A stretch of DNA of 17,682 nt from Gemmatimonadota bacterium (GTDB lineage: Bacteria > JAAXHH01). How positions within the stretch are numbered: the stretch's first letter is position 1; every line of letters starts with the position of its first letter. Made by a program: the position numbers and the translations under genes. Below, piece after piece: positions 7,389 to 14,628 of this stretch. The stretch is taken from positions 1 through 17,682 of the forward strand of contig JAPOOT010000203.1 of the NCBI GenBank assembly GCA_026713285.1. Reading direction: 5' to 3'. The notes under the pieces were generated by a model. The model was not told where the DNA came from and did no database searches. It was given only the letters and a program-made list of their open reading frames with translations.

Positions 7389-7985
7389 ATGCCGGAACCC
7401 TTTACCACACACACCGGCCTGGTCGCCCCACTGGACCGGATCAACGTGGATACGGATCAGATCATCCCCAAGCAGTTCCTGAAACGCATCGAGCGCACCG
7501 GATTCGGCCGGTTCCTCTTCTACGATTGGCGGTTCACGGGCGACGGTTCGCCCGATCCCGGTTTCGTGCTCAACGAAGGCCGCTACCGGGACGCCACGAT
7601 TCTGGTCACCGGGGACAACTTCGGCTGCGGGAGTTCCCGCGAACACGCCCCGTGGGCACTGCAGGACTATGGCTTCCGCGTAATCGTCGCGCCGTCCTTC
7701 GCGGACATCTTCTACAACAACTGCTTCAAGAACGGGCTGCTTCCCGTCGTGCTGGCTGCCGATACCGTGCGGCGCATGCTCGCAGACGCCGCGGAACAGC
7801 ACCGGTATACCGTCTCGGTGGACCTCGAAGAACAGGTCGTCACCGAACCCGGCGGCGCGTCCCACCGATTCGAGGTCGATCCCTTCCGCAAGAACTTTAT
7901 TCTGAATGGTCTGGACGAAATCGGCTGGACCCTGCAATACGAGGATGATATAGCGGCGTATGAACGTACCCAGCGTACCGGTTGA
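7389..7985 (+). CDS. leuD: 3-isopropylmalate dehydratase small subunit
   Basis: The 198-residue product is a full-length LeuD (family members are about 200 residues). It carries the family blocks NVDTDQIIPKQFLKRI near the start, GDNFGCGSSREHAPWAL in the middle and a C-terminal FRKNFILNGLDEIGWTL. It forms the swivel domain that completes the isomerase active site with LeuC. The start has a CGGAG ribosome-binding site 6 bp upstream, and the gap from leuC is 35 bp, so the two are co-transcribed. The end of the gene is overlapped by 26 bp by the start of the histidine kinase gene, which is unusual for leuD. Confidence 0.98.
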   Translation: MPEPFTTHTGLVAPLDRINVDTDQIIPKQFLKRIERTGFGRFLFYDWRFTGDGSPDPGFVLNEGRYRDATILVTGDNFGCGSSREHAPWALQDYGFRVIVAPSFADIFYNNCFKNGLLPVVLAADTVRRMLADAAEQHRYTVSVDLEEQVVTEPGGASHRFEVDPFRKNFILNGLDEIGWTLQYEDDIAAYERTQRTG

Positions 7986-10719
7986 CCAGCTGCTCGCGCT
8001 GTCCCAGGCCAGCGACGAAATGTTGCGCAGCGTGTTTCACCGGGACCGCCACGCCACGCTGCGCACGGTGACCCGGTGCGTCCACGACCTGCTGGACGCC
8101 GAGTACTGCGGCATCTTCCTGGCGCCGGACGACGCGCCGCACGAACTCGAACTGACGGCACAGTACTCGGACCTGTCCGGTCACGACGATCCGGCGCCGG
8201 TCCGCTTGCCGATACACAGCGACACCCGGGGCGGCATGACCGGCCATATTGCCGAGCAGGGAGACGTCGTGCGCCTGCGCGGCACGCAGATCACCGAAAG
8301 TCCCTTCTATACCTCGGAAGTGCGCGAATACCTCGCCAGCAAGAAGCTGCGATCCCTCCTCGCCATTCCGCTCAAGGATCCCAAGGACCTGGTCCTGGGA
8401 CTCGTCAAGGTGGAAAACAAGAAGCGGCCAGATGGTCCATCCTCGGAGTCCGGCTTCGACGAGGCCGACGAATCCATCGCCCGCATCCTGGCCAATACCA
8501 TCTCGCTCGTCCTGGAGCATCTGAGGACGGATTCCATTAACCGGAGCCTCGTGCAGGCGATTCACTCGATCCGGGACCGCGGCTCCATGCTCGAAGAGAT
8601 CCTGCGCTGCAGCCGTGCGCTCGTCCACGCCGACCGAAGCGATCTCGCCCTCTGGAACGACGCGCTCGGCGACCTGGTCGTGGGCGCCCAGTTGGGGGAA
8701 CGCACGCTGACCATGGGCCGTCCGGTCCCGGGACCCAGCATCGTGCGCCGGCTTTGGAACGATCCCGGTCTGCGCGAGGTCTGCATTCCCGACGTTTCGG
8801 CAGACCCGTACTACCATGCGATCGACGTCAGAACCCGAAGCCAGGCGTCGGTCAAGCTTCGGTTCGAGGACCGGGACATCGGCGTACTGAACGTGGAATC
8901 CTTCAACGAAGACGCCTTCGACGAGCACGACCTGGAGATGCTCCAGTGGCTGGGCCACTACGCAGCCATCGCCTACCAGGTCGTCGGCAGGGAAGTCCAG
9001 TTCCGCGGGATCGTCGAGGGCCTCGTCGAACAGTCGCCGCCCCGCGACGAACTGCTCAACCGGATCCTCGTCAGCATTCGGTCGATCTACGGGTTCACCG
9101 ACTGCGTAATCTACACCGTGGACAACACGGAGCAGATGCTCCAGTGCCGGTCGTACATCGGTTGCGAGGGATTCGACGAAGACCCTTCGGTGCTGAGTTA
9201 CCGGTTCGACGAAAACACGCTGGCAAGCAAGGTCTACCGCGATCGCAAGGGATACCTGTGCGCCGATCCCCGGACGGATCCCTACATCAGCCGGCACGCG
9301 CTCCACCGGTTCAAATTCACGTCGCCCATACTCGCCATCCCCCTGATCTACAACGAGAAAGTCGTGGGCACGTGCACCCTCTGGAGCCAGTCCGGGAAGG
9401 TGACGCCCGGCGAGCATCACCTGGTCGAGATGGAACCCTTCGCCCGGCTGGCGGCCGCGAACATCGCCCTGGCTGAGACCGAGCGGCACCGAAGCACCGT
9501 ACTGGAATCCATCCAGGAAATCCTCACGCTCATGCAGACCGAGATGTCGCGGGACAAGAACCTGCGACTCATCCTCCAGGGCGTACAGGCCGCGGGATTC
9601 GACCGGGTGCGTATCTACGAGACGGACGAGACCCGGGAGAAACTCGTCGGGATCGATTCCGTCGGCATGGCAGATCCCGAAGCCTTCATCGGTTATTCCA
9701 TGACCATCAGGGAGAATCCCTACGTCGACCACGTGGCGAAGCAGTCGCTGACCCGGCCCGCCGCCTGCTGGTTCGACCCGGCCGACCCCGCCTTCTGGGG
9801 GACGGACCCGGCCGCCGCCAGCCTGGGAAAGGACGACGACTTGCCCTGGCTGGACGTTCCCCTGGTCATCGCGGGCAGGTTCTACGGCATGATTGGCGCG
9901 GACAACATGCATACCCGCCGCGAAATCACCAGCGATCACCTGGATTTCATGAACGTCGTGGGCGCACTGACCGCGCAGGTCATCGCCAACTCGAGAACCG
10001 TCGACCTCCTGCGCGACCGCACCCGCGCCGAGGCGCGAAGCGAACTGGCCCAGCGGACGCTTCACGCCCTGAAGACGCCCGCCATGGCCACGCAGATCTT
10101 CCTCCGGCATCTCGGGGAGACGGTCGTCGACACGCCGTCGAATAACGGCAGGGCGGGAGAGCTCATGGACAAGATCCGCGGACAGGTCGACCGGATCGCC
10201 GCGATCGCGGAGGACATGCAGCGGTTGACCAAGCTGACCTTCACGCCGAAGCGAAAGGTGAACATCAACGAAGTGGTGCGCCGCACCGTCATGGACGGCC
10301 TGATCAGCGACGACTGCCGCGCGGAGTTCGACTTCGTGGAACCGGCGCCCATCGTCGAAGCAAACGTGGAAGAAATCGACCAGGTCATTACCGAACTGAC
10401 CGGCAACGCGTGGAAGGTCATGGGGTACCGGGGAGATATCCAGGTATCCACCCGGATGGGTTCATCCGCCGACTATCCCCGGTTGTTGTACGGGAAAGAG
10501 GGCCGGTACGTGCTGATCGACGTGCGCGATACGGGCCCCGGGATCCCTGAGACCATGCGCAAAGAACTCTTCGAACCCGGCGTGTCGACCACCGGCGGTT
10601 CCGGGCTCGGATTGTATGCCATACGGACTATCGCCGAGGAGCACCAGGGCAAGGTCTGGCTCGAGGATACCGGTCCGCAAGGCGCCACCTTTACCTTCGC
10701 CCTGCCCCTTGCGGATTGA
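7960..10719 (+). CDS. Soluble sensor histidine kinase with four GAF-like domains
   Basis: The 919-residue product has no hydrophobic membrane segment or signal peptide, so it should be a cytoplasmic sensor. Four GAF-like modules fill roughly residues 25-187, 205-337, 355-503 and 515-677; the ligands are unknown. A short helical dimerisation region follows, with the probable phospho-acceptor His702 in H-A-L-K-T-P; the residue after the His, normally Glu or Asp, is Ala703. The ATPase domain keeps Asn816 of the N box, D857-T-G-P-G-I-P of the G1 box, an F box (L-F-E-P-G, 870-874) and G-G-S-G-L-G-L (879-885) of the G2 box, so it should bind ATP. The ATG lies inside leuD, implying translational coupling. 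Its likely partner is the response regulator starting at 10890. The first GAF module is the most degenerate match to the family. Confidence 0.9.
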   Translation: MNVPSVPVDQLLALSQASDEMLRSVFHRDRHATLRTVTRCVHDLLDAEYCGIFLAPDDAPHELELTAQYSDLSGHDDPAPVRLPIHSDTRGGMTGHIAEQGDVVRLRGTQITESPFYTSEVREYLASKKLRSLLAIPLKDPKDLVLGLVKVENKKRPDGPSSESGFDEADESIARILANTISLVLEHLRTDSINRSLVQAIHSIRDRGSMLEEILRCSRALVHADRSDLALWNDALGDLVVGAQLGERTLTMGRPVPGPSIVRRLWNDPGLREVCIPDVSADPYYHAIDVRTRSQASVKLRFEDRDIGVLNVESFNEDAFDEHDLEMLQWLGHYAAIAYQVVGREVQFRGIVEGLVEQSPPRDELLNRILVSIRSIYGFTDCVIYTVDNTEQMLQCRSYIGCEGFDEDPSVLSYRFDENTLASKVYRDRKGYLCADPRTDPYISRHALHRFKFTSPILAIPLIYNEKVVGTCTLWSQSGKVTPGEHHLVEMEPFARLAAANIALAETERHRSTVLESIQEILTLMQTEMSRDKNLRLILQGVQAAGFDRVRIYETDETREKLVGIDSVGMADPEAFIGYSMTIRENPYVDHVAKQSLTRPAACWFDPADPAFWGTDPAAASLGKDDDLPWLDVPLVIAGRFYGMIGADNMHTRREITSDHLDFMNVVGALTAQVIANSRTVDLLRDRTRAEARSELAQRTLHALKTPAMATQIFLRHLGETVVDTPSNNGRAGELMDKIRGQVDRIAAIAEDMQRLTKLTFTPKRKVNINEVVRRTVMDGLISDDCRAEFDFVEPAPIVEANVEEIDQVITELTGNAWKVMGYRGDIQVSTRMGSSADYPRLLYGKEGRYVLIDVRDTGPGIPETMRKELFEPGVSTTGGSGLGLYAIRTIAEEHQGKVWLEDTGPQGATFTFALPLAD

Positions 10720-10838
10720 ACGCGGTCACATTGCGCTGGCAGGCTGAACGCGAGTCTCATTGCTTCGAGCTCCGGCGGGCCGAACAGCTGTTAAATTGCT
10801 CCGGCGGGCCGAGTGACTGAAATCATTCTCCTCCGGGC
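10717..10838 (+). repeat. Degenerate tandem repeats (~29 bp) in the kinase-regulator spacer
   Basis: Four consecutive units each begin with TGAAC or CGA(A/G) and end in GGC: 10717-10744 (28 bp), 10745-10780 (36 bp, with an insertion), 10781-10809 (29 bp) and 10810-10838 (29 bp). A fifth TGAACGAC start follows at 10839. The best-kept core, GCTCCGGCGGGCCGA, occurs twice (at 10798 and, as AGCTCC..., at 10769). The first unit begins with the kinase stop codon TGA. Function unknown: slipped-strand duplication, a protein-binding array or an RNA structure are all possible. Confidence 0.55.
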
Positions 10839-10889
10839 TGAACGACTTTCCGGACTCTTACAAACGGCAAACTGAATGACGGGCGTGCC

Positions 10890-12053
10890 ATGGCCAAATC
10901 CCTCGTATTGCTCCTCGACGACGATCCCGCCATGATCGATGCCGTTTCCCTCGATCTGGAACCGGAGTTCGACGTCATCTGCGCCAATGGGGTGGATGAA
11001 TGCGTGGAGCGGATCGGCAGCGCCCGCGGCGCCGTCGACGTGGCGGTGATCGACATGTGGATCGAAACGGACCGGGAAGGCGGACTCGAAGCGATCCGGC
11101 GCATCCGGGCCCTGGAGTCTCCGCCGGAATGCGTCGTGCTGACCGCCTACGGCACCCAGCCCAACATCGTGAAATGCATGGAGGCGGGGGCCTTCAGTTA
11201 CGTGGAGAAATCGGGCCGGGTCGCCGACGATACGACCGGGTTGCTGATCACGGCCATCAATCGGGCGTTGGAAACGCGCCAACTGAAACAGCTCGAGGCC
11301 GCCCAGGAGCAGATCAAGGCGGACGAGCGTCTCAAGCAGGACATCCAGCGCGCCTACGAGATCCAGCGTTCCATGCTGCCCCAGGAGGACCTGGCGCACG
11401 CCGGTATGCGGTTCACCGGTTACTGCCGGCCGGCCGAGAACGTGGGAGGCGACTATTACGACTACTTCGCGCTGCCGGACGGGCGGGTCGGGCTGCTGAT
11501 CGGCGACGTGACCGGGCACGGGTTCAACGCGAGCCTGATCATGGCCATGGCGCGCAGCTGCCGGTCAACCCAGACCCGTGTCGACCCCGATGTCCCGCCG
11601 GTCATGGACGCCCTCAACCGGATCGTACAGACCACCGGTCCCGAATGGCTCTTCATGACGGCCTGCTACCTGCTGATCGATTCAGCCGAACGTCGGTACG
11701 CCTACGCCAACGCCGGCCATCACTTCCCGCTTCACTACCACGCGGACACCGGCACGGCCGACCCCCTGGAGTCCACCGGCCCCCTGCTGGGAATAGACGC
11801 CGGCACGACCTATGCAGCCGTGGAACGGACCTGGAACCCCGGCGACACGCTGGTCCTCTTTTCGGACGGGATCGTCGAGGCGGAAAACGCCTCGGAAGAA
11901 GTCTTCGGAGAAGACCGCCTCCGGGCGCTCGTGGAAACCCATGGACACGAACCGCCGGCGGACCTGAAGCAGCGCATAATCGACGCCGTCGAGACATTCA
12001 GCCAGGGCGTTCCGTTCATGGACGACGTGACACTCGTGGTGGCGAGACTCTAG
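10890..12053 (+). CDS. Response regulator with PP2C (RsbU/SpoIIE-type) serine phosphatase output
   Basis: The 387-residue product joins a receiver domain (1-125) to a PP2C-type phosphatase (about 160-387) through a helical, probably coiled-coil linker (about 127-158). Receiver residues are all present: acidic D10-D11-D12, phosphorylated Asp55, Thr85 and Lys107. The phosphatase has the RsbU-like entry E-I-Q-R-S-M-L-P (157-164), metal-binding Asp188 in G-G-D-Y-Y-D and Asp206 in G-D-V-T-G-H-G, then AGHHFP, FSDGIVEAEN and a terminal MDDVTLVV. Such proteins dephosphorylate anti-sigma-factor antagonists (STAS proteins) in partner-switching pathways. The kinase immediately upstream is the natural input, but no STAS or anti-sigma gene is in the window. 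Spacing from the kinase is 170 bp. The ribosome-binding site is weak, and no alternative start fits better. Confidence 0.93.
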   Translation: MAKSLVLLLDDDPAMIDAVSLDLEPEFDVICANGVDECVERIGSARGAVDVAVIDMWIETDREGGLEAIRRIRALESPPECVVLTAYGTQPNIVKCMEAGAFSYVEKSGRVADDTTGLLITAINRALETRQLKQLEAAQEQIKADERLKQDIQRAYEIQRSMLPQEDLAHAGMRFTGYCRPAENVGGDYYDYFALPDGRVGLLIGDVTGHGFNASLIMAMARSCRSTQTRVDPDVPPVMDALNRIVQTTGPEWLFMTACYLLIDSAERRYAYANAGHHFPLHYHADTGTADPLESTGPLLGIDAGTTYAAVERTWNPGDTLVLFSDGIVEAENASEEVFGEDRLRALVETHGHEPPADLKQRIIDAVETFSQGVPFMDDVTLVVARL

Positions 12054-12156
12054 GGCGATATTCCGGGACGAAAGTTGTCGATCGAAACACCAGATGCCAT
12101 GCCCGTGGCACGTTGCGAGCGAAGCCATGGCGTAGCGCTGAGTTGAGGACACTGTC

Positions 12157-12738
12157 TTGAAAATTGTCGAAGAACCACTGACAAGGCTGACCGAGCACGG
12201 CCAGGTGCCCATCGCCTTCGAGGTGAAATCCCGTTTCCGGACCGATCCGGTGGACGGCGGACTTGGCGGCATCGCGCTGGTAGAAGAACCGGTGCATCCC
12301 CCCTACGTAAAGGACTACGACCGGACGTCCGAAGAAGGACCCGCCGGATGGCTCGGGCGTTGGCGCGAGCGGTGGGACACTTCGGCATGGGGGATGCTTG
12401 CGGCCTATGTCGGTTCTCGACGGGTGGGCGGGGCGGTACTTGCCCGGCGCACGGCCAGAGTGAACATGCTGGAGGGGCGGGACGATCTGACGGTACTTTG
12501 GGACCTGCGCGTCCACCCGGACCATCGCGGGACCGGCGTCGGGCGAGCTCTGTTCGAAGCCACCGTGGAATGGGCGCGCCGGCACGGTTGCGTCGAGTTG
12601 AAGATCGAAACCCAGAATAACAACGTTCCCGCGTGCAGGTTCTATGCCCGACAGGGGTGCCGCCTGGGTGCCATCATCTCCAACGCCTACCAAGAGTTCC
12701 CGGACGAGTTTCAGCTGATATGGCGACTGCCGCTCTGA
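12157..12738 (+). CDS. GNAT-family N-acetyltransferase
   Basis: The 193-residue product carries a GNAT acetyl-CoA site: D116-L-R-V-H-P-D-H-R-G-T-G-V-G129, followed by a helix and the motif ETQNNNVPACRFYARQGC. This ending resembles the streptothricin-acetyltransferase branch, but similar sequences occur in many GNATs, so no substrate can be named. The start is TTG at 12157, chosen because a TGAGGA ribosome-binding site sits 7 bp before it. It lies 103 bp after the response regulator on the same strand; no terminator is visible between them, so it may be the last gene of that operon. A promoter for the next gene follows about 15 bp after its stop. Confidence 0.88.
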   Translation: MKIVEEPLTRLTEHGQVPIAFEVKSRFRTDPVDGGLGGIALVEEPVHPPYVKDYDRTSEEGPAGWLGRWRERWDTSAWGMLAAYVGSRRVGGAVLARRTARVNMLEGRDDLTVLWDLRVHPDHRGTGVGRALFEATVEWARRHGCVELKIETQNNNVPACRFYARQGCRLGAIISNAYQEFPDEFQLIWRLPL

Positions 12739-12752
12739 CTGGGATTTCCGCC

Positions 12753-12780
12753 TTGCGTCCCGGTTGCGCCGGCTTATAAT
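12753..12780 (+). promoter_or_regulatory. Candidate promoter upstream of the PhyH gene
   Basis: A perfect TATAAT (12775-12780) lies 16 bp after TTGCGT (12753-12758, a poor -35 match with 3 of 6 bases). Transcription would start near 12787 and read through the palindrome at 12864 into the oxygenase gene. A second possible promoter, TTGACG (12852-12857), 16 bp, TACAAC (12074 bases further into the window than 700; hexamer at 12874-12879), overlaps the palindrome. Confidence 0.4.
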
Positions 12781-12863
12781 GAGGAGTATCCGGCAGCACG
12801 GCAAGTAGCGCGGCACCTTGCATCGAGGGCACCGGCTCACCACGGGATATATTGACGTAGAAC

Positions 12864-12877
12864 TGTACAATTGTACA
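12864..12877. promoter_or_regulatory. 14-bp perfect palindrome, possible operator
   Basis: TGTACAATTGTACA reads the same on both strands. It lies 47 bp before the PhyH start codon and within the spacer and -10 region of a possible TTGACG/TACAAC promoter, so a protein bound there would block transcription. The shape suits a dimeric helix-turn-helix repressor, but no local regulator gene of that kind is present in the right block. Confidence 0.45.
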
Positions 12878-12924
12878 ACTGGAATGCCGGACCACAACTT
12901 GGACAGGCAGCCTCGGACCTCTCC

Positions 12925-13773
12925 ATGCACCCCACGCCCCTGACCGAATCGCAGCGACGTTCTTTTGAAGAGGACGGTTACCTCATCGTCCCGGGCGCGC
13001 TCGACCCCGCTCAAATCGATGCGCTGACGGAAGCCGGCGACCGGCTCATGGAAGGGTTCGAATACACCGGTTACTACGCCCATCGCCGTCCCGGTCTAGT
13101 GCTGGAGAAGCCCTTTCTGGATCTCGTAACGAACGACCGCACAGTCCCGTTGATCGTTGCCTTGCTCGGTTTCAACATCCACATCACGAACACGGCGCTC
13201 ATCCACAAGCACCCGGAGGCGCCAGGGGATACCGATCAAGTCAACTGGCACCGCGACGTGGGCGTTTCACTGGACGTGGGTCACGTGAAGGTACCGCTGG
13301 TCGGCCTGAAGATCGGCTATTGCCTGACGGATTTCCCCGGTCCGGACACGGGCACGACCCTATTCGTTCGGGGCAGCAACAACATGAAGTCTGCGCTCGC
13401 GATACGAAAGGGGCAGATCCATCCGGACGAATACGTGCAGCCGGTCCTCCGGGCCGGCGACGCTTTTCTCTTCGAAAACCGGACCTACCACGCGGCCGGT
13501 CTGAATTTCACGAAACAGATCGCCAAGCTGGTCATCTACGGTTATCACTACCGGTGGATCAAGCCGGACCACTACATGCGGTTCTACAACGATACGCCAC
13601 AGCCCGATGCCAGCCTGCTCGAGGGAACCGACGACGTGGGCCGCCAGTTGCTGGGTGCCACGGTGGACTCCGAGGGCCGCGAAGCGCCCGACGGCATCGA
13701 CTGGCCCATCCGGGAATGGGCCGATCAGCACGGACTAGACTCAGCGCAGTACACGCACACGGTAGACGCCTGA
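12925..13773 (+). CDS. Phytanoyl-CoA dioxygenase (PhyH)-family Fe(II)/2-oxoglutarate oxygenase
   Basis: The 282-residue product opens with the PhyH-type start L-T-E-S-Q-R-R-S-F-E-E-D-G-Y-L-I-V-P-G. The iron ligands are His109 and Asp111 (W-H-R-D) and His189 (Y-H-A-A-G-L-N). The arginine that anchors 2-oxoglutarate 11 residues after the distal His in PhyH and EctD is not at that place: the position is Ala200, followed by Lys201, which might substitute. The chosen ATG removes 18 codons that a TTG at 12871 would add; that TTG lies inside the palindrome. No strong ribosome-binding site precedes either. The gene is followed after 68 bp by a creatininase-family gene, with which it is probably co-expressed. 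Substrate unknown; family members hydroxylate lipids, ectoine and many small metabolites. Confidence 0.88.
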   Translation: MHPTPLTESQRRSFEEDGYLIVPGALDPAQIDALTEAGDRLMEGFEYTGYYAHRRPGLVLEKPFLDLVTNDRTVPLIVALLGFNIHITNTALIHKHPEAPGDTDQVNWHRDVGVSLDVGHVKVPLVGLKIGYCLTDFPGPDTGTTLFVRGSNNMKSALAIRKGQIHPDEYVQPVLRAGDAFLFENRTYHAAGLNFTKQIAKLVIYGYHYRWIKPDHYMRFYNDTPQPDASLLEGTDDVGRQLLGATVDSEGREAPDGIDWPIREWADQHGLDSAQYTHTVDA

Positions 13774-13841
13774 TCGATTTGCTCGACACGGACCGGACCG
13801 TTTCGAGAAGGTCCGCCGCAACCCCAGCCTGCGCAGGACCC

Positions 13842-14576
13842 ATGGACCTCATGTATCTGAAGCACATGCTTCCCCATCAACTGCGCGAGGCGGTGGAACG
13901 GGACGACCCACTGCTGGTCCCCGCCGGATGCATCGAGACCCACGGACCGCACATGGCCATCGGCCACGATACGATCATCGTGGAAGAGATCTGCGACCGG
14001 GTGGCCAGACGCGTTGAAGCCGTAATCTCGCCATCCTTCGACTTCGGCCCCACCGGCTACGCACTGGGCGGCCCCGAGGACGGCACCATCGACCCCGATT
14101 ACGATTCCTTCGGGGCGTACGTCAAGTCGATCCTGCGGAACTTCCTGGAGATGGGATTCCGTCGTGTATACGTGATGATCATGCACCAGGGCATGGAGGC
14201 GCCGGTGGCGCTGGCCTTCAAGAAGGCCGCCGCGGAGTTGTCCTTTGAAATGGTCCTGGCCGAAGGCAAGCCGCGGGGATGGTGGGCGGACGCCGCGCTG
14301 TCCAGGGCGTCGCAACAGTTCGGCCGGATCCGGGTACATCCCATGATCCTGCCCGCGGCGTCTCCACCGGCCGGTGGAGACCACGCCGGCTACAACGAGA
14401 CCTCATTCCTGCTGGCCACGCGCCCCGAACTGGTGGACCAGGAACAGTTGGACGAGAACGCGCCGTGGTACTGCCGGCAGGATGAATACCGGAACAGCTG
14501 GACAGCCAACGCTGAACACGGGGCGTCGATGGTCGAAGCGGTCGTCGATGCCTGGGTCGAGCTATTACAGAATTGA
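13842..14576 (+). CDS. Creatininase-family metal-dependent amidohydrolase, divergent
   Basis: The 244-residue product matches the creatininase fold family in its first metal block: C-I-E32-T-H34-G-P-H-M-A-I-G-H-D43, giving the usual Glu, His and Asp ligands. The second block, normally N-G-H-G-G-N, reads I-M-H115-Q-G-M, so the His is kept but the glycine-rich surroundings are not. A late D-H-A-G-Y-N-E-T-S matches the family's H-A-G-x-x-E-T-S. Relatives hydrolyse creatinine or process peptide- or formamide-like bonds in cofactor synthesis; the substrate here is unknown. The start is taken at ATG 13842; ATG 13851 (three codons later) is as plausible, with AGGA at 13835-13838 fitting neither perfectly. 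The frame stays open far upstream into the PhyH gene, but that part is not family-like. Confidence 0.85.
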   Translation: MDLMYLKHMLPHQLREAVERDDPLLVPAGCIETHGPHMAIGHDTIIVEEICDRVARRVEAVISPSFDFGPTGYALGGPEDGTIDPDYDSFGAYVKSILRNFLEMGFRRVYVMIMHQGMEAPVALAFKKAAAELSFEMVLAEGKPRGWWADAALSRASQQFGRIRVHPMILPAASPPAGGDHAGYNETSFLLATRPELVDQEQLDENAPWYCRQDEYRNSWTANAEHGASMVEAVVDAWVELLQN

Positions 14577-14628
14577 CATCTTTTTACAGCGCTGAACGGT
14601 AGCGCCTGAACCTGGAAAGGAGCAAAGC

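Noticed and set aside
7897..10110. 737-codon open frame on the minus strand opposite the histidine kinase
   Set aside because: No family motifs and full antisense overlap with a protein showing clear kinase boxes; long antisense frames are common in GC-rich genes.
12871..12924. TTG start adding 18 residues to the PhyH protein
   Set aside because: The TTG lies inside the 14-bp palindrome and the added residues do not match the family; the ATG at 12925 fits better.
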